64,000 bases of DNA from DUQW01 sp050953805. GTDB taxonomy: Bacteria > Bacillota_I > Bacilli_A > Acholeplasmatales > Acholeplasmataceae. The position numbers were made by a program, and so were the translations under genes. The stretch is from assembly GCA_050953805.1 (NCBI GenBank), contig JBMNNE010000002.1, forward strand, positions 310,001 through 374,000, in the 5' to 3' direction. This document shows, in pieces, positions 29,114-37,420 of this stretch. Each line of letters starts with the position of its first letter. Within the stretch, counting starts at the first letter, position 1. The notes under the pieces were generated by a model. It saw nothing but the letters and a program-made list of their open reading frames with translations, was not told the DNA's origin and did not search any database.

Positions 29114-30577
29114 ATGAACTATATTGAAGCCTTAAAAAGAGAAGATATTTTAAAGACCACAACTGAAAAAGGGGATACCGCTTTTGCTAGTTCCGGGTCT
29201 TTTTGTTTGGATTTTTTTGCTCTTGCAGGAGGAATGAGATATAATTATCGAGGAATTAATAATCTTTTCATCCGTTCTTATTATGAAGATAAGTTAATTA
29301 CTCTTAAAATTATGCTATATTTAAGAGACATTTTACACGGTTTGGGTGAAAGAAATTCATTTAGAATGACCTTTAATTTGTTAGCTAATTTTCATCCAAA
29401 ATTGGCAAGACAACTTTTGCCATTAATTCCTAAATATGGAAGATGGGATGATATCTTAGTTGGGGTAAATACTCCAATTGAAAATGATGTCATTAAGTTA
29501 ATTAAAGTAACTTTAAATGAAGATTTAACAAAATATAATCAAGGCGAAGAAATCTCTTTGTTATCGAAATGGTTGCCATCAATTAATACTAGTAATAAAG
29601 AGGTTAGAGCGGTAGCAAAAAAAGTTTCTAGCAAGTTAGGATATACTGCAGAAGAATACCGCAAAATTCTTTCTAAATTAAGAAAAGGTAGAATTGTTGA
29701 AAATCAACTAAGAGAAAAAGATTATACATTTGATTATTCCAAAGTTCCGTCCCAAGCCTTCTTAAAATACATCAGAGCATTTGGCAGAAATGATTCGGAA
29801 CGCCTTAATCAATTTTTCCATGATGTTAGACTAAAAAATAGAAGGATAAATACTCAAACTTTGACAACTTCTCAATTAACACACGGAATCTTAACTGATA
29901 GTATGACATCAGTAGAAGATTTTAAGAATCTAGCTTGGGAAATATTAGAAAGAAAAGAATTTGCTACAAGAGCGATTGTTGTAAGAGATGGTTCAGGTTC
30001 GATGTTATGGGGAGAGGGACCAATATCGCCAATGGATATTGCTACAAGTCTTGCAATATTTGCTGCTGAACAACTACCTGAACCATTTAAAAATCATTTT
30101 ATTACTTTTAGTGAGAATCCAAGATTAATTGAAATTCCTGAGGGCTCTCTCAGTGAAAAAGTTCAATATATTGAAACCTTTGATGAAGTTGCAAACACTA
30201 ATATTAGTAAAGTTTATGAATTGTTATTGAATGTTGCACAAAAGAAAAATGTTCAACCAAAAGACATGGTCGAACAAGTTATCATCATTAGCGATATGCA
30301 ATTTGATCGATGTGTTAGTGGGGAATCAACCTTCCAAACATATAAAGATAAGTTTGAAAAATTAGGTTTGAAAATGCCACAATTAGTTTTCTGGAATGTT
30401 GCTGCAAGAGATATTCAAGTTCCAGTAACAGTCAATGAATTAGGAGTTAAACTAGTTAGTGGTTCAAGCCAAAAAATATTAGATAGTGTTATATCTAATG
30501 ATTTGGATAAAACACCTTATAACTATATGCTAGAAGTTTTAGAAAAATATAGCGAGGTGGATAAATTCGAAATATAG
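29114..30577 (+). CDS. DUF2828 protein: TROVE-like helical repeats plus vWA domain
   Basis: 487 residues, cytoplasmic. The N-terminal 280 residues are alpha-helical and match DUF2828: SSGSFCLDFFALAGG, LRDILHGLGERNSFR, KYGRWDDILVG, SKWLPSINTSNKE, YRKILSKLR and VPSQAFLKYIRAFGRND. Residues about 285-480 form a von Willebrand factor A domain with an intact MIDAS (DGSGS from Asp292), ITFSENPRL, IIISDMQFD and FWNV. This two-part layout parallels Ro60, which pairs a TROVE ring with a vWA domain and binds Y RNA and misfolded RNA. The family's bacterial function is not established. RBS GGAGGTG; it lies about 25 nt behind the structured RNA and 16 nt before an XRE regulator. Confidence 0.88.
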   Translation: MNYIEALKREDILKTTTEKGDTAFASSGSFCLDFFALAGGMRYNYRGINNLFIRSYYEDKLITLKIMLYLRDILHGLGERNSFRMTFNLLANFHPKLARQLLPLIPKYGRWDDILVGVNTPIENDVIKLIKVTLNEDLTKYNQGEEISLLSKWLPSINTSNKEVRAVAKKVSSKLGYTAEEYRKILSKLRKGRIVENQLREKDYTFDYSKVPSQAFLKYIRAFGRNDSERLNQFFHDVRLKNRRINTQTLTTSQLTHGILTDSMTSVEDFKNLAWEILERKEFATRAIVVRDGSGSMLWGEGPISPMDIATSLAIFAAEQLPEPFKNHFITFSENPRLIEIPEGSLSEKVQYIETFDEVANTNISKVYELLLNVAQKKNVQPKDMVEQVIIISDMQFDRCVSGESTFQTYKDKFEKLGLKMPQLVFWNVAARDIQVPVTVNELGVKLVSGSSQKILDSVISNDLDKTPYNYMLEVLEKYSEVDKFEI

Positions 30578-30593
30578 ATTGGAGGAATTTAAC

Positions 30594-30830
30594 ATGAGTT
30601 TTACCTACCCTGTAATCAATTTAGAAAAAACAGGAAAAAACATTAAAAGATTAAGAGAGGCAAAAAGCCTAACGGTTAAAGACCTACAAGAGTATTTCGG
30701 ATTTGAATCACCACAAGCCATATATAAATGGCAATGGGGTGAATCACTTCCCTCAGTTGATAATTTACTTATTTTAGCTAAAATCTTTGAATGTACAATT
30801 GATGAGATTTTAGTAGTTACCAAATTGTAA
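30594..30830 (+). CDS. XRE-family helix-turn-helix regulator
   Basis: Small Cro/CI-type DNA-binding protein of 78 aa. The HTH core spans residues about 18-70: GKNIKRLREAKSLTVKDLQE, then FESPQAIYKWQWGESLPS with the recognition helix, and LLILAKIFECTIDEIL. No other domain, so it probably acts as a dimer on a nearby operator. The start is the ATG at 30594 behind GGAGGAAT; an in-frame TTG at 30579 contains the RBS and is rejected. It shares a transcription unit with the DUF2828 gene and is followed by a terminator, so autoregulation of the RNA/DUF2828 promoter is plausible. Confidence 0.85.
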   Translation: MSFTYPVINLEKTGKNIKRLREAKSLTVKDLQEYFGFESPQAIYKWQWGESLPSVDNLLILAKIFECTIDEILVVTKL

Positions 30831-30856
30831 AGCGCTCATAGCGCTTTTTAATTTGT
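30828..30856 (+). terminator. Terminator of DUF2828-XRE unit
   Basis: AAAGCGCT-CAT-AGCGCTTTTT, overlapping the XRE stop codon, then AATTTG. Confidence 0.85.
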
Positions 30857-30858
30857 TA

Positions 30859-30887
30859 TTGATTTTCACAGTAAAATAAAGTATCAT
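30859..30887 (+). promoter_or_regulatory. Promoter of the EEP hydrolase gene
   Basis: TTGATT, 17-bp spacer, TATCAT, ending 33 nt before the start codon. Confidence 0.65.
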
Positions 30888-30920
30888 TAAGTAACAACAC
30901 TTGTTAAAACGAGGGTAATT

Positions 30921-32024
30921 ATGGGAAATTATATCCAAAAAAGTAAAAAAAGAGACCATTTTATATTAAAAGTAGCTAGTGGAATTGTAGTTGGTATTTT
31001 ATTATTTGGAATCGTAATCATAGGTTTTTTTACGGCTGTCGAATATCGCCCAAAAGAAATTGAAGAAGTAACAGTTAACAATAATCAAATATTAAAGGTT
31101 AAATTAAACCAGGAGTATAATGTTCTTACTTTTAATATCGGTTATGCATCTTTGGGAAGCCATGAAGATTTCGTTATGGATGGTGGAAAAAGGGGAATTC
31201 CTGATTCGATAGGTGTTGTTGAATATTATTTAGACGGAATAAAAAATATTTTACTTGAAAATCCAAGTGATATTTACCTATTGCAAGAAGTCGATTTATT
31301 TTCAAGAAGAAGTTATCGAATTGATCAACCTACGGAATTAGCGGAAACCTTAGGTATCGCTTTTAGTAGTTCATTTGGGCATAATTATAAAGCGGTATTT
31401 GTCCCATTCCCATTTTCTGTAACCGATTATATGGGCCGAGTTGAAAGCGGGATGTTGAGTTTTATGAAGTTTAACTCCAATAATGCCGAAAGACATCAGT
31501 TTAGTAGTGAATTTTCTTGGCCAGTTAGAACGGTTAATTTAAAAAGAGGAATGGTAGTTAATTACTTACCAATTGAAGGAAGTGATAAACTACTAGTTGT
31601 AGTTAATCTTCATCTTTCGGCTTATGATTCAGAAGGTGATATGAGAGAAAAAGAAATGCAAGATTTAAAAAACTTTTTAATTACTGAAAAAGAAAAAGGA
31701 AATTATGTATTAGTTGGTGGAGATTTTAATCAAACATTTCCTGGAGTAACCAAAGAAAGTAAAGAAAATAAGTGGTTCACTCCATATAAAATCGAGGATG
31801 ATTATTTGCCAGAAAGATATAAATTTGCAATTGATCCAGAAGTATGGACCTCGAGACTTTTAAATCAACCATATAATATTGACGATGTTGAAAACACTTA
31901 TCACTTTATTATTGATGGATTTATTGTTTCAGATAATATTGAAATAATTGAAGTAAGTGGACTAGATTTGGGTTTTGAATATAGTGATCATAATCCAGTA
32001 AAACTTAAATTTAAATTAATATAA
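30921..32024 (+). CDS. Membrane-anchored endonuclease/exonuclease/phosphatase-family protein
   Basis: EEP-fold hydrolase, 367 aa. A basic N-terminus and one membrane helix (about 16-42) tether it with the catalytic part outside. Metal and catalytic residues are in place: LTFNIGY (Asn), LLQEVD (Glu), VVNLHLS, GGDFNQ (Asp, Asn) and YSDHNPV (Asp-His). The fold acts on nucleic acid, inositol phosphates or sphingomyelin; YSDHNPV with the extracytoplasmic position fits either a nuclease or a phospholipid phosphodiesterase. RBS CGAGGG. It has its own promoter and terminator and no functional partner nearby. Confidence 0.82.
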   Translation: MGNYIQKSKKRDHFILKVASGIVVGILLFGIVIIGFFTAVEYRPKEIEEVTVNNNQILKVKLNQEYNVLTFNIGYASLGSHEDFVMDGGKRGIPDSIGVVEYYLDGIKNILLENPSDIYLLQEVDLFSRRSYRIDQPTELAETLGIAFSSSFGHNYKAVFVPFPFSVTDYMGRVESGMLSFMKFNSNNAERHQFSSEFSWPVRTVNLKRGMVVNYLPIEGSDKLLVVVNLHLSAYDSEGDMREKEMQDLKNFLITEKEKGNYVLVGGDFNQTFPGVTKESKENKWFTPYKIEDDYLPERYKFAIDPEVWTSRLLNQPYNIDDVENTYHFIIDGFIVSDNIEIIEVSGLDLGFEYSDHNPVKLKFKLI

Positions 32025-32037
32025 ATAGTTAAAAATA

Positions 32038-32066
32038 AAAAAGAGAGAAAAAAATCTCTCTTTTTT
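32038..32066 (+). terminator. Terminator after EEP gene
   Basis: AAAAAAGAGAG-(A-rich loop)-CTCTCTTTTTT. Confidence 0.88.
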
Positions 32067-32100
32067 ATGAGGTTAATATAAGACTAAAAACCGTTTTAAA

Positions 32101-32169
32101 AGCCGAATGCGACAGAAAATAACCGATTATGTATTTGGGTTTGATTGTTGAAAAGAGACCAATTAAAAT
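32101..32169 (+). promoter_or_regulatory. Promoter and conserved upstream element of BspA-like gene 1
   Basis: TTGATT (32141-32146), 17-bp spacer, TAAAAT (32164-32169). The 40 bp ahead of the -35, including ACCGATTATGTATTTG, align without gaps to the region before the second BspA-like gene (52312-52351). The alignment continues through the promoter to about 32198, roughly 69% identical overall. A shared activator site is the likely reason; recent duplication is the alternative. Confidence 0.65.
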
Positions 32170-32177
32170 AGAGTTGA

Positions 32178-32264
32178 AGATGAATCAAGAAATTCAAGGA
32201 TGCTGATGGAGTTAAAAAGAAAAACTACCTAGTTATCCTTGAGATTTTCTTTGGAAATTCATCT
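32178..32264 (+). promoter_or_regulatory. Long 5'-UTR hairpin of BspA-like gene 1
   Basis: AGATGAAT (32178) pairs with ATTCATCT (32257), AAGAAA (32187) with TTTCTT (32246) and TCAAGGAT (32194) with ATCCTTGA (32235), leaving a loop of about 33 nt. It starts at the predicted mRNA 5' end, so it may stabilise the transcript or control it. The second BspA-like gene lacks the 3' half. Confidence 0.6.
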
Positions 32265-32285
32265 AATAGATAAGAAGGTGGTTTT

Positions 32286-35213
32286 ATGAAAAAAATAGGT
32301 AAATTTTTTGTATTATTAATGTTAATGTTAATCTTTCTTTCGGGTTGTAATGGCAAAGAAGTTGACAAGTATAAAGTGACTTGGACAAATCATGATGGGA
32401 CAGTTCTCGAAGTAGACTTAGATGTGCCAGCAGACACTATGCCAGAATATGATGGGGTAACTCCGACAAAGCCAGGATTTATTTTTAGTGGTTGGAGTCC
32501 AACCGTAAGTAAGGTAACAGGAGATGTTACTTATGTTGCCCAGTTTACTGCAACAACTAAAAAATATAAAGTTACTTGGAAAAACCATGACGGAACTGTC
32601 CTTGAAGAAGATTTGGATGTGCCACACGGAACTGAGCCTGAATATAATGGAGATGTTCCAACTAAAGAAGGATTAATTTTTAGCGGATGGAGTCCAGCAA
32701 TTTCAGCAGTAACTGAAGATATAGTTTATACTGCTCAATTTAGTGAAACGGCAAATAAATATAAAGTTACTTGGAAAAACTATGATAGAACAGTTCTTAA
32801 AGAGGATTTAGAAGTTGAACAAGGAACGAGACCCGAATATACCGGAGATATTCCGACTAAACCAGGCGGATACACTTTTAGTGGGTGGACACCCAATGTA
32901 AGTATCGTAGTTGGAGATGTTGAATATACAGCTGTTTTTATTAAAAATGAAGTAAAACTTGATGACTATATTTTTGTAGAAAAAGATGATGGATATGCGA
33001 TTATGCGGTATTTAGGTAATGACACGAATGTAACAATTCCTAGTGAATATAAAGGGAAACCGGTTACTTCAATTGAGCAATGGGCTTTCTTTGATAATAA
33101 AACCATGGTATCAGTAGTTATTCCTGATAGTATTATTTACATTAGGGAAGATGCTTTTGCTTATAGCATAGCTTTAAAAAATATTCATTTTGGTAAAAAT
33201 GTAAAATCAGTGGAATTACATGCATTTGACGGATGTGAATCACTAGAAACGGTTAATTTTCCTGAAGGATTAACTTATATTGGCGAAATGATATTTATAG
33301 ATTGTACAGCGCTTAAATCAGTTAGCATTCCAAATAGTATTGAATATTTTGGGGAAGAAGTGTTTTTTAAAGTAAAAGGTATTGAATATACTGAATTTCA
33401 AAACGGTAACTATTTAGGAAACGCTGAAAATCCACATTTAGTTTTTATTGGAATGATTGATGATACGCAAACCACAATTACGATTCATGATAATTGTAAA
33501 GTTATTGCCAACGGAGCTTTTGTGTATAAAGATATTACTACCATTAATTTTGGTAGTGGTGTTCAAATAATTGGTGCTGCCGCTTTTGGAGGGTGTGAGA
33601 ATTTAACCGAAATAACGATTCCTGATAATGTCGTTAAGATTGGTAATAGTGCTTTTTATGGAGTGCCGGTTACTAAAGTTACTTTAGGAAATGGCGTGAA
33701 ATATATTGGTGATAATGCGTTCTCAAATTGTAAGCAATTAGTAACTATCAATATTCCTGATGATGTTGAATTTATCGGAGATGGAGTTTTTTATTATTGT
33801 ATTTCTCTAAATAAAACCGAATATGAAAATTGTTATTATCTAGGAAATGAGACTAATCCACATTTGTTATTGTTAGAAGCAATAAACAAATATGCTAGTA
33901 GTATTACTATTCATGAAAACACCAAATTCATTGGTAATGCCGCCCTTGCTAGCTGTAAATCATTAACTTCAATTACGATTCCTAAAAATGTTAAAAGTTT
34001 TGCTAGAAATGTTTTCTATGGTTGTAATAATTTAACTGAAATTATTGTTGATGAAAATAATCCAGTTTATTCAGCTCCTAATAAGACAGCTATTATTGAA
34101 AAGGAAACTAACAAATTAATCATTGGATTAAGCAATACTGTAATACCAGAGGGTGTGGTTAGTATTGGGGAATTTGCCTTTAATAATTGCGATGGGTTAC
34201 TAGAAATAGTAATACCGGAGGGAGTTGTTTCGATTGATGATTATGCATTTTCATATTGTATGTATTTAAAATCAGTCACACTACCAAGTACCTTAATTAA
34301 GATTGGAAGAAATGCCTTTGGTGATTGTTATCAATTAGAAACATTAACATTGCCTAACAATCTTAAATATATTGATGATTTAGGATTTCATCGTTGTCGC
34401 GGAATCACTTCAATTACAATTCCAGATTCAGTCACATACATTGGTCAGGAGGCTTTTGGTAATTGTTCATCAGCAACAAGCCTCTCCATTGGAAAAGGAA
34501 TTGTTGTGATTAGCGGGCTTGCTTTTTATGGTTGTGAAGCACTAACCTCTATTACAGTGCCAGATAGTGTAGTAATGATTGATGATAGTGCCTTTTATGG
34601 ATGTAGTGCTGCCACTTCAATTACGATTGGTAGTGGTGTGATGATAATTGGAAGTGTAGCTTTTGGTGAATGTGAAAATGTTAGCGCTGTAACAGTTGAT
34701 GGTGAAAATGAAGTTTATGATTCAAGAGATAATTGTAATGCAATTATTGAAAAAGAAACTAACACATTGATTGCTGGATTTAAAGCTTCAGAAATACCAA
34801 ATAGTGTTACAGCAATTGGTAATTTTGCGTTTTATTATGCGACAGGGTTAGAAAACTTAAAACTACACGACGATATAACATCAATAGGTAGATATGCATT
34901 TTACTATTCTGGATTACAATCAATAACTTTAGGAAAAGGACTTGTCTCAATTGGTGATGCCGCTTTTTATAGATGTAGCAACTTGGACATGATTATTATT
35001 CCGGAAAGCGTCACTACTATTGGGCGGAATGCATTTAGAAACTGTAATAATATTAAGATTTATGCTGAAGCAACTGAAAAAGGAGCTGATTGGGATGATG
35101 ATTGGAATTCGAGCAATCGACCAGTCTTTTGGTATAGTGAAGAAGCCAACTATGATGGAATTCATTGGCATTATGTTGATGAAATCCCGGTTGTTTGGGC
35201 AGAAGTAGAATAG
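32286..35213 (+). CDS. BspA-like surface lipoprotein: InlB-type repeats and LRR_5 repeats
   Basis: 975-residue lipoprotein: positively charged start, leucine-rich core, lipobox LSGC with the acylated Cys at about 21. Three repeats (about 28-230) each contain YKVTWxNxDGTVL and FSGWSP, a variant of the InlB B-repeat. From about 235 to 930 the protein is built of LRR_5 units of about 23 residues with the pattern AFxxCxxLxxIxIPxxVxxIG, interrupted by short islands with NPHLxxI and EVYDSRDNCNAII. Proteins of this type are surface adhesins in Bacteroides, Trichomonas and gut Firmicutes; the ligand is unknown. RBS AAGAAGGTGG. Paralogue at 52451. Confidence 0.88.
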   Translation: MKKIGKFFVLLMLMLIFLSGCNGKEVDKYKVTWTNHDGTVLEVDLDVPADTMPEYDGVTPTKPGFIFSGWSPTVSKVTGDVTYVAQFTATTKKYKVTWKNHDGTVLEEDLDVPHGTEPEYNGDVPTKEGLIFSGWSPAISAVTEDIVYTAQFSETANKYKVTWKNYDRTVLKEDLEVEQGTRPEYTGDIPTKPGGYTFSGWTPNVSIVVGDVEYTAVFIKNEVKLDDYIFVEKDDGYAIMRYLGNDTNVTIPSEYKGKPVTSIEQWAFFDNKTMVSVVIPDSIIYIREDAFAYSIALKNIHFGKNVKSVELHAFDGCESLETVNFPEGLTYIGEMIFIDCTALKSVSIPNSIEYFGEEVFFKVKGIEYTEFQNGNYLGNAENPHLVFIGMIDDTQTTITIHDNCKVIANGAFVYKDITTINFGSGVQIIGAAAFGGCENLTEITIPDNVVKIGNSAFYGVPVTKVTLGNGVKYIGDNAFSNCKQLVTINIPDDVEFIGDGVFYYCISLNKTEYENCYYLGNETNPHLLLLEAINKYASSITIHENTKFIGNAALASCKSLTSITIPKNVKSFARNVFYGCNNLTEIIVDENNPVYSAPNKTAIIEKETNKLIIGLSNTVIPEGVVSIGEFAFNNCDGLLEIVIPEGVVSIDDYAFSYCMYLKSVTLPSTLIKIGRNAFGDCYQLETLTLPNNLKYIDDLGFHRCRGITSITIPDSVTYIGQEAFGNCSSATSLSIGKGIVVISGLAFYGCEALTSITVPDSVVMIDDSAFYGCSAATSITIGSGVMIIGSVAFGECENVSAVTVDGENEVYDSRDNCNAIIEKETNTLIAGFKASEIPNSVTAIGNFAFYYATGLENLKLHDDITSIGRYAFYYSGLQSITLGKGLVSIGDAAFYRCSNLDMIIIPESVTTIGRNAFRNCNNIKIYAEATEKGADWDDDWNSSNRPVFWYSEEANYDGIHWHYVDEIPVVWAEVE

Positions 35214-35233
35214 AAGTAGAATAAAAAGATAAT

Positions 35234-35280
35234 AAGATCCTACGAAAAGCGTTAAAGATGCTGAGTAGTAGGATTTTTAT
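35234..35280 (+). terminator. Terminator after BspA-like gene 1
   Basis: ATCCTAC (35237) pairs with GTAGGAT (35267), then TTTTAT; the 22-nt loop is larger than usual. Confidence 0.7.
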
Positions 35281-35331
35281 ATAATATAAAATAATCAAAA
35301 AAAGAAAGTTTTGAGCTAATAATTAAATTAT

Positions 35332-35360
35332 TTGCTTTATAGTTTATATTATTATATAAT
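35332..35360 (+). promoter_or_regulatory. Promoter of the S10-spc-alpha ribosomal cluster
   Basis: TTGCTT, 17-bp spacer, TATAAT. It drives about 135 nt of leader before rpsJ. No other strong promoter was noted before the terminator at 49812. Confidence 0.8.
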
Positions 35361-35394
35361 AATAACGCTGCGCTTTTTATATGCGCGTAAGGCT

Positions 35395-35466
35395 TAGATG
35401 TGGGAGGTTATTGGAACGCCGATAGCCGTTGTCGAGTATCCAAACAATTTCCACGGAGCAAGTCTA
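35395..35466 (+). promoter_or_regulatory. Structured leader of the ribosomal protein operon
   Basis: Nested pairs TAGA/TCTA (35395, 35463), GTGG/CCAC (35400, 35451), TTGGA/TCCAA (35411, 35439) and AACG/CGTT (35415, 35427) make one long interrupted hairpin. A smaller GCGC/GCGC hairpin precedes it. Autoregulation by a ribosomal protein such as L4 is possible, but I do not recognise a known leader class. Confidence 0.5.
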
Positions 35467-35498
35467 GACAAAGAGATAGGCGAAAGGAGAATTAGAAA

Positions 35499-35810
35499 AT
35501 GGCAAAAAAAGATGTAATTAAAATTAGATTGAAATCATATGATCACAGATTGATCGATGAATCAGCTAAGAAAATTGTGGATAGCGTAGTAAGAACTGGC
35601 GCTACGGTGGTAGGACCGGTACCGTTACCTACGAAAAAAGAAATTTTTACGGTATTACGTTCACCTCACGTAAACAAGACTTCACGTGAACAATTCGAAA
35701 GAAGAACCCACAAAAGATTAATTGAAATTGTCAACCCATCAAAAAGAACTATTGATGCATTAATGCACATTGATCTTCCATCGGGAATTGACATCATGCT
35801 TAAGAAGTAA
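35499..35810 (+). CDS. rpsJ: 30S ribosomal protein S10
   Basis: Small-subunit protein and NusE transcription factor. IRLKSYDHRLIDESAKKIVD at the N-terminus and TKKEIFTVLRSPHVNKTSREQFE are family hallmarks; 103 aa. RBS AAAGGAG. First gene of the S10 block. NusE also takes part in boxA antitermination, matching the boxA-like sites in the rrn leader. Confidence 0.97.
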   Translation: MAKKDVIKIRLKSYDHRLIDESAKKIVDSVVRTGATVVGPVPLPTKKEIFTVLRSPHVNKTSREQFERRTHKRLIEIVNPSKRTIDALMHIDLPSGIDIMLKK

Positions 35811-35836
35811 AAAAATAAGAAAGAAAGGAAAAAATT

Positions 35837-36469
35837 ATGAGCAAAGGAATCTTAGGTAGAAAAATTGGAATGACTCAAATCTTTAATGAAAATGGTCACT
35901 TAATTCCAGTAACTGTCGTTGATGTCGCTGATAATGTTGTCTTGCAACAAAAAACAATGGAAGTTGACGGATATGTTGCAACACAAATTGGATACGACAC
36001 TAAACGCGAATCACTAGCGAACAAACCAGAAATGGGACATGTTGCTAAAGCTAATTCAGCACCTAAGCGCTTCGTTAAAGAAATACGCTTTAAAGAAGGG
36101 CAAAATGAGTTGGCTGAATTAGAAGTCGGAGCTACTATTAGCCCTGATATATTTTCTGAAGGAGAAGTTGTTGATGTAACAGGAACTTCTAAAGGTAAAG
36201 GTTTTCAAGGAAACATTAAAAGACATAATCAAAAGAAAGGATTTATGTCACACGGTTCAAGATATCACCGTGGTCCTGGATCAATGGGAGCAGTTAAAGG
36301 TAATTTAAAGGGTAAAAAACTTCCTGGTCAAATGGGTAATGTTAGAGTCACAATTCAAAATTTAACAATTGCGAAAGTTGACGTTGAAAAACAAGTATTA
36401 TTAATTAGCGGATCAATTCCTGGACCAAATAAAGGTTTAGTTATGATTAAGTCTGCGGTTAAGAAATAA
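35837..36469 (+). CDS. rplC: 50S ribosomal protein L3
   Basis: Large-subunit assembly protein, 210 aa. KGILGRKIGMTQIF at the start, GTSKGKGFQGNIKRH and SHGSRYHRGPGSMG in the peptidyl-transferase-reaching loop, and PGPNKGLV near the end. RBS AAAGGAA, 26 nt after rpsJ. Confidence 0.97.
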   Translation: MSKGILGRKIGMTQIFNENGHLIPVTVVDVADNVVLQQKTMEVDGYVATQIGYDTKRESLANKPEMGHVAKANSAPKRFVKEIRFKEGQNELAELEVGATISPDIFSEGEVVDVTGTSKGKGFQGNIKRHNQKKGFMSHGSRYHRGPGSMGAVKGNLKGKKLPGQMGNVRVTIQNLTIAKVDVEKQVLLISGSIPGPNKGLVMIKSAVKK

Positions 36470-36484
36470 TAGGAGGGTCATAAA

Positions 36485-37108
36485 ATGAAAGTACAAGTAT
36501 TAAACCAACAAGGTGCTAAAGTTAGTGACCTAGTATTAAATGATCATGTTTTTGGAATTGAACCACATGAAGGTGTAATGCATGAAGTTGTTAGAGCTCA
36601 AAGAAATGCAATGCGTCAAGGAACACATGATGTTAAAGGCCGTTCTGAAGTAAGAGGAGGAGGTAGAAAACCTTATCGTCAAAAAGGAACTGGTCGTGCA
36701 CGACAAGGTTCAATTAGAGCAGCTCAATGGGTTGGCGGTGGAGTAGTTTTCGGTCCAACACCAAGAAGCTATCGTGTTAAAGTTAACCAAAAGGTTAGAA
36801 ATTTAGCACTTCGTTCAGCTTTATCAGCACACGCTCAAGCTAATACATTAGTTGTTGTTGATAAAATTGAATTTACAAGCCCTAAAACTAAAGACTTTAC
36901 TAACATGTTAAGTGCATTAAAAGTTGACAAAAAATCTTTAGTAGTTGACACTAAATTAGCTGAAAACACAGTATTATCATCAAGAAACATTCCTACAACA
37001 ACAGTTGGAGTAGCTAATCATGTTAGTGTATATGATTTATTAAATGCTCAACAAGTGGTAATGACAGTTGAAGCAGTTAAATATTTTGAGGAGGCCCTAA
37101 GACAATGA
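36485..37108 (+). CDS. rplD: 50S ribosomal protein L4
   Basis: Exit-tunnel protein, 207 aa. The tunnel loop GGGRKPYRQKGTGRARQGS and the VFGPTPRSY segment are intact. In proteobacteria L4 represses its own operon; the structured leader at 35395 makes such control worth considering here. Overlaps rplW by four bases (ATGA), indicating coupled translation. RBS AGGAGGG. Confidence 0.97.
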   Translation: MKVQVLNQQGAKVSDLVLNDHVFGIEPHEGVMHEVVRAQRNAMRQGTHDVKGRSEVRGGGRKPYRQKGTGRARQGSIRAAQWVGGGVVFGPTPRSYRVKVNQKVRNLALRSALSAHAQANTLVVVDKIEFTSPKTKDFTNMLSALKVDKKSLVVDTKLAENTVLSSRNIPTTTVGVANHVSVYDLLNAQQVVMTVEAVKYFEEALRQ

Positions 37109-37389
37109 GAAGATTTGATATCATTAAAGAGCCAATTATTACAGAAAAATCGATGCAATTAGTTGAAACTAATAACTCGTATACCTTTGTAGTTGATCGT
37201 AAAGCTAATAAGGTTGAAATTAAAAAAGCAATCGAACAAATTTTTGATGTAACTGTTGTCTCTGTTAGAACAATTAATGTTGTCCCTAAGAAAAAAAGAA
37301 TGGGCAGATATGAAGGATATAAATCCGCATACAAAAAAGCAATCGTAAAATTAGTCGATGGTGACTCAATTGAAGCGTTCGCTATTTAG
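37105..37389 (+). CDS. rplW: 50S ribosomal protein L23
   Basis: 94 aa protein at the tunnel exit, docking site for trigger factor and SRP. IIKEPIITEKSMQL at the start, FVVDRKANKVEIKKAIE and KKKRMGRYEGYKSAYKKAIV are typical. RBS GAGGAGG lies inside the end of rplD. Confidence 0.97.
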   Translation: MRRFDIIKEPIITEKSMQLVETNNSYTFVVDRKANKVEIKKAIEQIFDVTVVSVRTINVVPKKKRMGRYEGYKSAYKKAIVKLVDGDSIEAFAI

Positions 37390-37420
37390 TAGAAAGTGAA
37401 AATTAGAGGAGGTTTTAACA

